DNA from: Ruminococcaceae bacterium UBA1691 | GTDB taxonomy: Bacteria > Bacillota > Clostridia > Oscillospirales > Acutalibacteraceae | DNA: 11,425 bases | Reading direction: 5' to 3' | Assembly (NCBI GenBank): GCA_002320555.1 | Contig: DCJV01000044.1 | Coordinates: forward strand, 1 to 11,425 | In this document: piece after piece, positions 6,320 to 11,375 of the stretch | Layout: each line of letters begins with the position of its first letter | Position numbering within the stretch: position 1 is the stretch's first letter | Notes under the pieces: model-generated | What the model was told of the DNA's origin: nothing | Databases searched by the model: none | Seen by the model: the letters and a program-made list of their open reading frames with translations, nothing else | Made by a program: the position numbers and the translations under genes

Positions 6320-6990
6320 GGATCGAGGCATGCCACGTGAAGAAGTCCTATGGCAGACAGCTTGTCGTGTCAGATTTTTCCCTGTCTCTCCCTTCGCAGG
6401 GCGTCATCGCCCTGTGCGGCCCTTCCGGCTGCGGGAAGACGACTCTTATGCGGCTGATTGCCGGATTGGAAAAAGCAGATGGCGGCACGGTTTCGGGCAT
6501 CGACGGCGCACAAATCTCTATAATTTTTCAGGAGGACCGGCTGCTGCCCTGGTGCACTGCAGAACAAAATATCGCCGTTGCCGCGCCAAAGGCAGATGCG
6601 GCATACTGGCTGGAGCAGGTGGGCCTAGGGGATGCCCGGCAAAAGCTGCCGGGAGAGCTCAGCGGCGGAATGCGCAGGCGGGTGGCGATTGCACGGGCAC
6701 TGGCCTATGGGGGGGATCTTTTTTTACTGGACGAACCTTTCAAGGCCCTCGACGATGCCACCCGCATGAAAATCATCGGATGTACGATGCGGGCGATGCA
6801 GGGGAAGCCGGCTGTGCTGGTCACACATGAGCTAACGGAGGCGGCAACAATGGCGGATACGGTCCTGCTGCTGGATGGCCCCCCCTTGCGGGTGGTGCAC
6901 ACCGTCGCCTTCCCCGTCCCGTTTTCCGGCCGGGATTCGGAACAAATTCGGGAATACCGGCTGCAGTTAGAAGAGGAACGTCTGCGCTGA
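6316..6990 (+). CDS. ABC transporter ATP-binding protein (TauB/SsuB-like)
   Basis: 224-aa cytoplasmic ATPase powering the importer. Walker A is GPSGCGKT (35-42), the Q-loop glutamine is Q72 in IIFQEDRLLPW, the signature is LSGGM (115-119), Walker B is LFLLDE (135-140), the D-loop is ALDD (144-147) and the switch histidine is H171 in VTHELTEA. All catalytic elements are intact. FQEDRLLPW is typical of the nitrate/taurine/sulfonate ATPase group. It is somewhat short for that group because the C-terminal tail after residue 205 is brief. The start is a GTG within a GTGA overlap with the permease stop, after AGGGGGGAA. It is the last gene of the unit, with a strong terminator 25 bp downstream. Confidence 0.94.
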   Translation: MRIEACHVKKSYGRQLVVSDFSLSLPSQGVIALCGPSGCGKTTLMRLIAGLEKADGGTVSGIDGAQISIIFQEDRLLPWCTAEQNIAVAAPKADAAYWLEQVGLGDARQKLPGELSGGMRRRVAIARALAYGGDLFLLDEPFKALDDATRMKIIGCTMRAMQGKPAVLVTHELTEAATMADTVLLLDGPPLRVVHTVAFPVPFSGRDSEQIREYRLQLEEERLR

Positions 6991-7015
6991 TCTGATCGCT
7001 AGGGTTTCAGGGAGA

Positions 7016-7063
7016 AAAGACTGCTGCGGAATGCATGTTTTTGCATTTTGCAGCAGTCTTTTT
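7016..7063 (+). terminator. Strong two-tier terminator ending the ABC operon
   Basis: Outer stem AAAGACTGCTGC (7016-7027) with GCAGCAGTCTTT (7050-7061); inner stem AATGCA (7030-7035) with TGCATT (7042-7047); then a T run to 7063. Confidence 0.9.
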
Positions 7064-7336
7064 CATGGGGCAACGCCCAGTGGAGGGGAAAAAGCCTTCA
7101 GAAATACAGTCCGATCAAGGCGTTATTCTTATTTATCCTGAGGCAAGCGTCTGGACTTCCATTTTATTTTTCCTTTTCTACCGTTTGACATGCTAAAATT
7201 ACCCGTCACCGCATATTTTGTTAATCATAATATTCCCATTGATGTGAATATCATCGCATTTAATATACGATAATGATTATTAAAAGTAACGCTTTATCGT
7301 AATACAATAAACGAAACGTTACAAAGTGGTGATTGT
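7064..7336 (+). promoter_or_regulatory. AT-rich, palindrome-rich leader of the XRE regulator
   Basis: No gene seen. Three inverted repeats are visible: ATATTC/GAATAT (7230-7235, 7246-7251); TACGATAA/TTATCGTA (7266-7273, 7294-7301); GTAACG/CGTTAC (7286-7291, 7317-7322). A plausible promoter is TTGATG (7239-7244), 16-bp spacer, TAATAT (7261-7266), which lies among the repeats. TTGACA at 7185-7190 has no well-spaced -10. The arrangement fits control by a dimeric repressor, possibly the HTH protein encoded directly downstream. Confidence 0.5.
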
Positions 7337-7645
7337 ATGGCGCATGTTTTGGAAACCATTACAAAATATCGGCTTGCACATGGATGGACGGAATATGAGC
7401 TGTCCGTCAAGGCAGGATTGCCGCAGTCCACGATCTCCTCATGGTATCGCAAAGATATGACGCCCTCTATTTCTTCTCTGGAGAAAATTTGTGCAGCGTT
7501 CGACTTAACACTTGCGCAATTCTTTGCAGAGGGTGAGACATTTTCCGTGCTGACACCGGATCAGACGCAGCTTCTGGAAAAGTGGAGCGTCCTGTCGCCG
7601 GAGGAAAAACACCTTTTGCTGCAGCTGATCGGCCACATGAAATAA
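7337..7645 (+). CDS. XRE-family helix-turn-helix regulator
   Basis: 102-aa cytoplasmic protein. Residues about 6-62 form the five-helix Cro/C1-type DNA-binding domain: ITKYRLAHGWTEYELSVKAGLPQSTISSWYRK is split here across helices 1-3 (helix 2 near ELSVKAG, recognition helix near PQSTISSWY), followed by SISSLEKICAAFDLTLAQFFAE (two runs, about 45-66). A short C-terminal extension (LTPDQTQLLEKW, LSPEEKHLLLQLI) is the helical tail common in clostridial members of this type. No ligand domain is present. The ribosome binding site is weak (GTGGTG about 5 nt before the ATG), so expression may be low. It is a single-gene unit between two strong terminators. The target is unknown; repeats in its own leader and a matching motif near 8620 are candidate sites. 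Confidence 0.9.
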   Translation: MAHVLETITKYRLAHGWTEYELSVKAGLPQSTISSWYRKDMTPSISSLEKICAAFDLTLAQFFAEGETFSVLTPDQTQLLEKWSVLSPEEKHLLLQLIGHMK

Positions 7646-7673
7646 TCCGCCGTATGAGGAAACGATCAAAAGT

Positions 7674-7707
7674 GCGCTGCAAAATGCAAGCAGACATTTT
7701 GCAGCGC
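7674..7707. terminator. Bidirectional terminator between convergent genes
   Basis: Perfect 13-bp stem GCGCTGCAAAATG (7674-7686) with CATTTTGCAGCGC (7695-7707) and 8-nt loop. GTTCTTTC follows on the plus strand and ACTTTTGATC on the minus strand, so it can end both the XRE gene and the gene at 7759-8019. Confidence 0.8.
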
Positions 7708-7758
7708 GTTCTTTCGGTTTTCAGAGGAAGAAAGGTTTTATTCCGCTTTCCGGTTCCT

Positions 7759-8019
7759 TCATAAATGTGTGATCAGCGTTGCAACCGCAGCGCCGATGCT
7801 CGCCGCGGCAGTCAGCTTGGCGGCGGAAAGCAGAGGCCTGCGCTTCGCTTTTGTGGGAGGCGGGGCGCCTGTGGCCTGCGCGATCTGCTCCACGCGTTCC
7901 CGTACCTTCCCCTCGCTGACCGTCGCATATTCCGGTTTTACAATAAACAAAATCCGCTCAAAGTATTCGCTACCCGTATCGCTCACTTCCACAACCTGGC
8001 GGTTGACCCCCTTGATCAT
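7759..8019 (-). CDS. 86-aa hypothetical protein with hydrophobic C-terminal tail
   Basis: Not assigned to a named family. Residues 1-32 look like a small alpha/beta unit (MIKGVNRQVVEV, YFERILFIVKPEY). Then come an amphipathic helix (EGKVRERVEQIAQ, about 36-48), a PPP-containing basic linker (TKAKRRP) and a hydrophobic Ala/Ile-rich segment at about 65-84 that could anchor the protein by its tail with the N-terminus in the cytoplasm. The start is the ATG at 8019 with GGGAGGA six bases upstream; an upstream in-frame start at 8073 lacks a site. It is transcribed alone, ending at the shared terminator. I have a general impression that similar short proteins beginning with a KGVNRQVVEV-like run occur in clostridia, but cannot name a family or role. 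Confidence 0.8.
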   Translation of the reverse strand: MIKGVNRQVVEVSDTGSEYFERILFIVKPEYATVSEGKVRERVEQIAQATGAPPPTKAKRRPLLSAAKLTAAASIGAAVATLITHL

Positions 8020-8076
8020 GGCGCATCCTCCCTTTTCACTGTTCAGTTCCTGTCCTATTTTGGTCGATCCCAAGAA

Positions 8077-8127
8077 GCTTTATACGGCAGAGGGTGGAAA
8101 AAGAACTGGTAAAAGCTGCTTTATACG
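8077..8127. repeat. 10-bp direct repeat upstream of the 86-aa gene
   Basis: GCTTTATACG occurs at 8077-8086 and 8118-8127, 41 bp apart (about four helical turns), upstream of the minus-strand gene starting at 8019. This could be an operator pair or chance. Confidence 0.35.
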
Positions 8128-8156
8128 ACTTGTATAGTTGAAAATTAGTGCAAAAG

Positions 8157-8244
8157 TGTGGAAAACTCGGTGGAAAGTGTGGATAACCGGACCGTTTTTT
8201 AAAGAACAAGGCGGGTTGGATTGGAAAATCCAAAATGTGGAGAA
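8157..8244 (+). promoter_or_regulatory. Cluster of DnaA-box-like nonamers
   Basis: TGTGGATAA (8178-8186) is an exact reverse complement of the DnaA box TTATCCACA. TGTGGAAAA (8157-8165) and TGTGGAGAA (8236-8244) are one-mismatch versions in the same orientation. The first two are exactly 21 bp apart, so they lie on one helix face, with a weaker GGTGGAAAG at 8169-8177 between them. GGTGGAAAA at 8093-8101 is another weak copy. No dnaA, dnaN or rpmH is nearby, so this is more like a chromosomal DnaA-binding cluster than oriC. Confidence 0.45.
8216..8233. repeat. Hairpin with GGAA loop inside the DnaA-box region
   Basis: TTGGATT (8216-8222) and AATCCAA (8227-8233) are perfect inverted arms around GGAA, a GNRA-type loop if transcribed in the plus sense. 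It lies between two DnaA-like boxes. Confidence 0.45.
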
Positions 8245-8304
8245 AGATTGTTAGCTAATTATCATATACAAGGGGTTTTATCCGCTTTACGATACGTTTT
8301 TTTC

Positions 8305-8339
8305 GGCAACAAAAGACAACGCCGGATTTTCATCCGGCG
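8305..8339 (-). terminator. Terminator downstream of the 43-aa membrane peptide gene
   Basis: Stem CGCCGGAT/ATCCGGCG (8320-8327, 8332-8339) with loop TTTC on the plus strand. Read on the minus strand it is followed by TTGTCTTTTGTT. It lies 57 bp after the stop of the 43-aa gene. The T-tract is imperfect. Confidence 0.6.
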
Positions 8340-8396
8340 CCGCTTTTGATATGGAGGGGAACGGGAAGAAAAAGGCTCTCCCCGGATGTGGGCTTT

Positions 8397-8528
8397 TTAA
8401 ACGGCCAGCATGGCGGCCGGCGTGACGTCATTAAAAAGCAGAGCAATGACGACCGCTGAAAGGAAAAGGAATGCGACGATAGACAGGGAGATAATCATCG
8501 TTTTTTTGCTTTGGATATAAGCTTTCAT
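8397..8528 (-). CDS. 43-aa single-span membrane peptide
   Basis: A short gene supported by signals rather than homology. On the minus strand AAAGGAGCGGAGCC precedes an ATG at 8528. The reading frame encodes MKAYIQSKKT, then a continuous hydrophobic helix (MIISLSIVAFLFLSAVVIAL, residues 11-30), then a short tail (LFNDVTPAAMLAV) and TAA. Upstream is a TATAAT -10 box and downstream a hairpin terminator, so it is a complete transcription unit. Lysines at 2, 8 and 9 suggest the N-terminus stays inside. Such peptides include type I toxin-like proteins, membrane-complex accessory peptides and signals; nothing here decides among them, and I see no clear antisense RNA promoter. Confidence 0.7.
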   Translation of the reverse strand: MKAYIQSKKTMIISLSIVAFLFLSAVVIALLFNDVTPAAMLAV

Positions 8529-8563
8529 GTGGCTCCGCTCCTTTATCGTTTGATCTTGTCTTT

Positions 8564-8592
8564 ATTATAAGGTGGAACCGCTGGGAAATAAA
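8564..8592 (-). promoter_or_regulatory. Promoter of the 43-aa membrane peptide gene
   Basis: On the minus strand a perfect TATAAT (8569-8564) lies 17 bp from a weak TTTATT -35 (8592-8587). The leader is about 30 nt. Confidence 0.6.
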
Positions 8593-8643
8593 CACGATTT
8601 TGATTACAGTTCGGTACACTTTTGTAACGCTTTGAGGCTAATG

Positions 8644-8658
8644 ATTACAAATTGTAAT
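8644..8658. promoter_or_regulatory. 15-bp perfect palindrome (candidate operator)
   Basis: ATTACAA-A-TTGTAAT is perfectly symmetrical about 8651. It lies between the divergent 43-aa and GNAT genes, in a stretch with further TTACA/TGTAA copies (near 8603, 8621-8627 and 8674). Confidence 0.5.
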
Positions 8659-8717
8659 TTTTTCTGAAAACGGTTACAGAGAAATAACAAATCCATTCCA
8701 GCCACCCCGCCCTTCTG

Positions 8718-8745
8718 TTGATTGTATTTTGATGGTCCTTATGAT
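8718..8745 (+). promoter_or_regulatory. Promoter of the GNAT acetyltransferase gene
   Basis: TTGATT (8718-8723), 16-bp spacer, TATGAT (8740-8745). The -10 lies in the perfect 10-bp palindrome ATGATATCAT (8741-8750). Confidence 0.55.
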
Positions 8746-8819
8746 ATCATCGCCCTCAGAACCGTTGTTGCCCCTGTTCACCGATGCTATAAAAAGAAGC
8801 CAAGGGGGGATTTTGCGTG

Positions 8820-9338
8820 ATGCGTCTGGTGCTTCTCCCAGCGGAGGAATCCTGGCGAAATCAAATCCTTGCCTATCGCACGGAGTTCCAGCAAAGGGGA
8901 GAGGTTCTGCACGGCTGTGCGGGGCTGGGTCAGGCCCCATCCTTTGCTGCCTGGCTGCAGGCCGTGCGGAATAACAGCAGGGAGGAAACTGTTGGGGACG
9001 GCCTTGTCCCCGCCTCCAACTTCCTGGCCGTCCGGCAGGCGGACAACCGCCTGATCGGCTTCATCGACATCCGCCGCCGGCTCAATGAATCCCTCTTCCA
9101 GTTCGGCGGGCATATCGGCTTCAGTGTGCGTCCCTGCGAGCGCAGGCAGGGCTATGCAAAGGAGATGCTCTCGCTCGCCCTGTCAAAATGCCGGGCATAC
9201 GGCTTACGCCGCGTTTTGATCACCTGCAGGAAGGAGAATATCGCTTCCGCCCGCACCATTCAAAGCTGCGGCGGGATTTTGGAGAACGAGGTTTTCAAGG
9301 AAGGTGAGCTTTACCAGCGCTACTGGATTACGCTGTAA
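8820..9338 (+). CDS. GNAT-family N-acetyltransferase (COG3981-like)
   Basis: 172-aa enzyme expected to move an acetyl group from acetyl-CoA to an amine; the acceptor is unknown. The acetyl-CoA-binding motif A is HIGFSVRPCERRQGYAKEML (98-117), whose RRQGYA forms the pyrophosphate loop. NIASARTIQSCGG (140-152) is the motif B region typical of small-molecule GNATs, and ELYQRYWITL closes the fold. An N-terminal EESWRNQILAYRTEF segment resembles the predicted-acetyltransferase group COG3981. The start may be this ATG or the GTG directly before it (8817); AGGGGGGA lies 6-9 nt upstream and fits both. It is a monocistronic unit with its own promoter and terminator. Confidence 0.88.
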   Translation: MRLVLLPAEESWRNQILAYRTEFQQRGEVLHGCAGLGQAPSFAAWLQAVRNNSREETVGDGLVPASNFLAVRQADNRLIGFIDIRRRLNESLFQFGGHIGFSVRPCERRQGYAKEMLSLALSKCRAYGLRRVLITCRKENIASARTIQSCGGILENEVFKEGELYQRYWITL

Positions 9339-9366
9339 ACCCGCCCAATTTCATCTTAATCAAGGA

Positions 9367-9409
9367 GCAGCCCCATGCCGCTCTCCCTGCGGCACGGGGC
9401 TGCCGTTTT
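9367..9409 (+). terminator. Strong terminator after the GNAT gene
   Basis: GCAGCCCC (9367-9374) pairs with GGGGCTGC (9396-9403), continued by TGCCGC/GCGGCA around loop TCTCCCT, then CGTTTT and CCGTTTT. It separates convergent genes. Confidence 0.88.
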
Positions 9410-9436
9410 CCGTTTTGCCGCGCTCGCGCGCAGCGG

Positions 9437-9634
9437 TCAATACTGCGTGGGGAGACCCTTCTCGCGCTTAACCGGAATCGGCCCATATTTGCGCTCGAAC
9501 TGCACAAGGTCCCTTTCGATCATCCGGCGAATTTCATGCGATTTCGGGCATCCATAAAATTCCGACACATAACACAGCCGCTCGAAAAGTCTCTTATCAA
9601 TGCACACAGTAAAACGGACACAATCTTGCTTCAT
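9437..9634 (-). CDS. 65-aa ribbon-helix-helix-like DNA-binding protein
   Basis: Short basic/acidic protein with a plan matching the Arc/CopG ribbon-helix-helix fold: beta strand VRFTVCI (6-12), helix 1 about 13-27 (KRLFERLCYVSEFYG), turn at GCPKS, helix 2 about 32-49 (SHEIRRMIERDLVQFERK), then a Pro/Lys-rich tail. Such dimers are often autoregulators of small operons or mobile elements, but no partner gene adjoins. The start is the ATG at 9634 with AGGATGGTGG upstream; a longer in-frame extension to 9766 has no ribosome binding site and crosses the AT-rich repeat, so I exclude it. RHH assignment is by pattern only. Confidence 0.7.
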   Translation of the reverse strand: MKQDCVRFTVCIDKRLFERLCYVSEFYGCPKSHEIRRMIERDLVQFERKYGPIPVKREKGLPTQY

Positions 9635-9664
9635 TGGAAAACCACCATCCTTTTTGCTTGTCAA

Positions 9665-9689
9665 AATATATAATATCATATCATATATT
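9665..9689. repeat. AT-rich palindrome upstream of the RHH-like gene
   Basis: AATATAT (9665-9671) and ATATATT (9683-9689) flank two TATCAT direct repeats (9674-9685 region). This short tandem/palindromic layout, about 30 bp before the start codon, suits an RHH repressor operator and overlaps the expected promoter. Confidence 0.4.
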
Positions 9690-9833
9690 GAAGGATAGAG
9701 AACCTTAAAATGATGATAACGATAAAATATCTCCCTTTTGACCATGTTATTGTAAATTTTTTGCATAAATTAATGAATCAGGAGAGATTCTTTGGTAAGA
9801 TGGATACAAATGCATAAAGAAGATAAAAAAGTA

Positions 9834-9871
9834 GAAACCCTGTGGAGCATTCTAAAGTTCCACAGGGTTTC
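9834..9871 (-). terminator. Terminator for the secreted-protein/HAAS unit
   Basis: Perfect 13-bp stem GAAACCCTGTGGA (9834-9846) with TCCACAGGGTTTC (9859-9871). Read on the minus strand it is followed by TACTTTTTTATC. It lies 115 nt after the secreted-protein stop; on the plus strand no T-tract follows. Confidence 0.75.
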
Positions 9872-9985
9872 CTAATTCATTCCGATCCACGTATCCTCAG
9901 CGGATGCGACATGAATGTCGGGAAATGCTTATCCGGCAGTTGATTAAGCTTTTATGTTATAACAACAAGTAGTCTTAGATAACGG

Positions 9986-10459
9986 TCAAGTAAAGTTTCC
10001 ATACTTATCGCAGGTTAATGTGACTGTTGGGGTTTCCGTCCTTACCGGAATACCAAGCATATATCTTTTGAACGTTGCCGTAGCAATCGCCTGATTTCCA
10101 CTAGGCCATGCTGATTGTGAGATAAGTCTCCAAGCACTATCATTTATTTTTGTGCTTGGAGTAGCCTTTGTACATTTGGTACTGACACCATAATTGACTT
10201 CAAATGTACCGGTTACAGTAAAAGTGAATATTACTGCGCCATCTCCATCATATAGATGGTAATCTTTTGCAACAACTTTGGTTGTAATACTACTCCGGGT
10301 AGTAATATTGTCAATTTCTCTAATCTCAGTTACTGCATAACTACCATCATCGAAATACTCTATGGTACGGTCTGATGTTACTCCCATTGCGCTTGAATTC
10401 ATGATAAAGCCCATTAATAGAATTAAACACATTGAGAGTGTCATAAGCCTCTTTTTCAT
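9986..10459 (-). CDS. Secreted beta-rich hypothetical protein
   Basis: 157-aa exported protein of unknown function. The signal peptide is MKKRLMTLSMCLILLMGFIM, with likely cleavage after NSSA (residue 24), leaving about 133 residues. The mature part alternates short hydrophobic beta strands (IEYFDDGSYAVTEI; VIFTFTVTGTFEV; AIATATFKRYMLG; PTVTLTC) in an Ig-like or jelly-roll style, with Cys96 and Cys150 possibly forming a disulfide. There is no sorting motif, lipobox or catalytic signature. The start is the ATG at 10459 behind GGAGGGG; the GTG five codons earlier is inside that site. It lies 16 bp after the HAAS-like gene and is surely co-transcribed with it. I have the impression of a recurring family in gut Clostridia with DDGSY and KRYxLGIPV-like signatures, but cannot name it. 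Confidence 0.8.
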   Translation of the reverse strand: MKKRLMTLSMCLILLMGFIMNSSAMGVTSDRTIEYFDDGSYAVTEIREIDNITTRSSITTKVVAKDYHLYDGDGAVIFTFTVTGTFEVNYGVSTKCTKATPSTKINDSAWRLISQSAWPSGNQAIATATFKRYMLGIPVRTETPTVTLTCDKYGNFT

Positions 10460-10475
10460 AATTTTCCCCTCCACT

Positions 10476-10910
10476 CTATTGTTGTGAATATTCGGTTATC
10501 ATTCTAATGTCTGTATCTGACCAACTTTTGGAATCTTTATGATTTTCAAGCAATGCACTCGCATACACAATACCGACAATTGCAACAATAATGATCGCCG
10601 CAATCAAAATGATCTTACGAAATGTCATCCGTTTCCTAATCTTTTCCGGAGTTTCTGATGTGGCTGTTTCCAAAAGGTCATTTGCCACAGTTTTCGGATC
10701 GCCGATCTCCCGCAGAATATCCTCAATCGTCGCGTCCGGATTTTCATCAATAAAAACGAGGATACCATTACGAACCTTATCAATATAAAATTCTTTTTCT
10801 GCCTTTGGACATGTTAATGAACGGTTGACATCCTTCAGATATTTGTTAATTTGATCCATAAATTCTGGAGAAATTTCTACTTTTACGGCTTCTTCCTGCA
10901 TTCGACTCAA
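10476..10910 (-). CDS. HAAS-like domain membrane protein
   Basis: 144-aa protein. Residues about 18-82 form an all-helical domain resembling HAAS/DUF1700-type signalling domains (INKYLKDVNRSL; KAEKEFYIDKVRNGILVFID; ENPDATIEDILREIGDPKTVANDLLE as two consecutive runs). A basic stretch (KIRKRMTFRK, 90-99) precedes one transmembrane helix (about 100-119), then a short outward tail (NHKDSKSWSD onward). In known systems HAAS domains are cytoplasmic, membrane-tethered and often paired with PadR-type regulators; none is present here. The start is uncertain: TTG at 10910 with GGGGGC eight bases upstream, or the ATG at 10901 three codons later, or Met18. It heads a two-gene unit with the secreted protein. 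Confidence 0.8.
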   Translation of the reverse strand: MSRMQEEAVKVEISPEFMDQINKYLKDVNRSLTCPKAEKEFYIDKVRNGILVFIDENPDATIEDILREIGDPKTVANDLLETATSETPEKIRKRMTFRKIILIAAIIIVAIVGIVYASALLENHKDSKSWSDTDIRMITEYSQQ

Positions 10911-11087
10911 CTTCTTTGCCCCCTTTCCTTGGAATCAGCGTTTTGCTATTTTCATGCTTTTCTGATCCATTAATCTCAGGGTTGTGATCCACTACTTTTT
11001 CATCCGGACTACTGCTTATTTTCCTCTCCCTCCATCCTATCAGCAAAGTATGACCGTATAGAACGAATTTCCATAAATTACAATGTA

Positions 11088-11116
11088 ATAATAGCATACT
11101 CTTTGTCGAAAGTAAA
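11088..11116 (-). promoter_or_regulatory. Downstream promoter of the HAAS/secreted unit
   Basis: On the minus strand TTTACT (11116-11111), 17-bp spacer, TATTAT (11093-11088) preceded by TGC (extended -10). The leader to 10910 is about 170 nt and carries no convincing gene. Confidence 0.55.
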
Positions 11117-11127
11117 TAGCTACAGTA

Positions 11128-11156
11128 AATATAGGCAAAAAAATTTGTCTATGCAA
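11128..11156 (-). promoter_or_regulatory. Upstream promoter of the HAAS/secreted unit
   Basis: On the minus strand TTGCAT (11156-11151), 17-bp spacer, TATATT (11133-11128). It lies 40 bp upstream of the other candidate, so the two could be used under different conditions. Confidence 0.5.
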
Positions 11157-11375
11157 CTTCTGTTTGCAACATAATTCCCAATTTTGTGAAAGAAAAAGTG
11201 ATTTTTTGGCGGATCAATTTTCCACTGCGAAGAAGTAGAATGTTTATTTTTACAAATTTTACCATATAAAAGATAGGGTGATTGTCTGACAAATCTCACA
11301 AATTTTACGAAATTGTTTTTTCAGGGGAAGTCCGTCTGATTACTTTCGTTGTGCTGCAGGTTTCGCTGACGCGAG
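11157..11375. other. AT-rich gene-free stretch
   Basis: Both strands contain only very short frames without ribosome binding sites. An 11-bp direct repeat ACAAATTTTAC occurs at 11252-11262 and 11298-11308 (46 bp apart). The base composition becomes GC-richer after about 11330. Confidence 0.5.

Noticed and set aside
7016..7707. The two hairpins flanking the XRE gene as ends of a mobile element
   Set aside because: They share ATTTTGCAGC but each is a conventional terminator for the adjacent gene, and there is no recombinase or target duplication.
8020..8320. Chromosomal origin oriC at the DnaA-box cluster
   Set aside because: No dnaA, dnaN, rpmH or gidA nearby, only one exact box, and the neighbouring gpr-spoIIP-rpsT locus is far from the origin in Bacillus. 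A DnaA-binding cluster is the more modest reading.
8353..8427. 24-codon plus-strand frame beginning ATGGAGGGG
   Set aside because: No ribosome binding site; it is antisense to the better supported 43-aa gene and crosses its stop.
9634..9766. N-terminal extension of the RHH-like protein to 109 aa
   Set aside because: There is no ribosome binding site at either upstream ATG, and the extension reads through AT-rich repeats that look like promoter/operator DNA.
9792..9875. 27-codon plus-strand frame with AGGAGAG before a TTG
   Set aside because: It runs through the 13-bp stem of the minus-strand terminator, has no promoter and its peptide has no recognisable feature.
10846..11097. 83-aa minus-strand frame upstream of and overlapping the HAAS-like gene
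   Set aside because: Its start has no ribosome binding site, it overlaps both the promoter region and the HAAS start, and its composition is low-complexity hydrophilic. It is treated as a shadow of leader and coding sequence.
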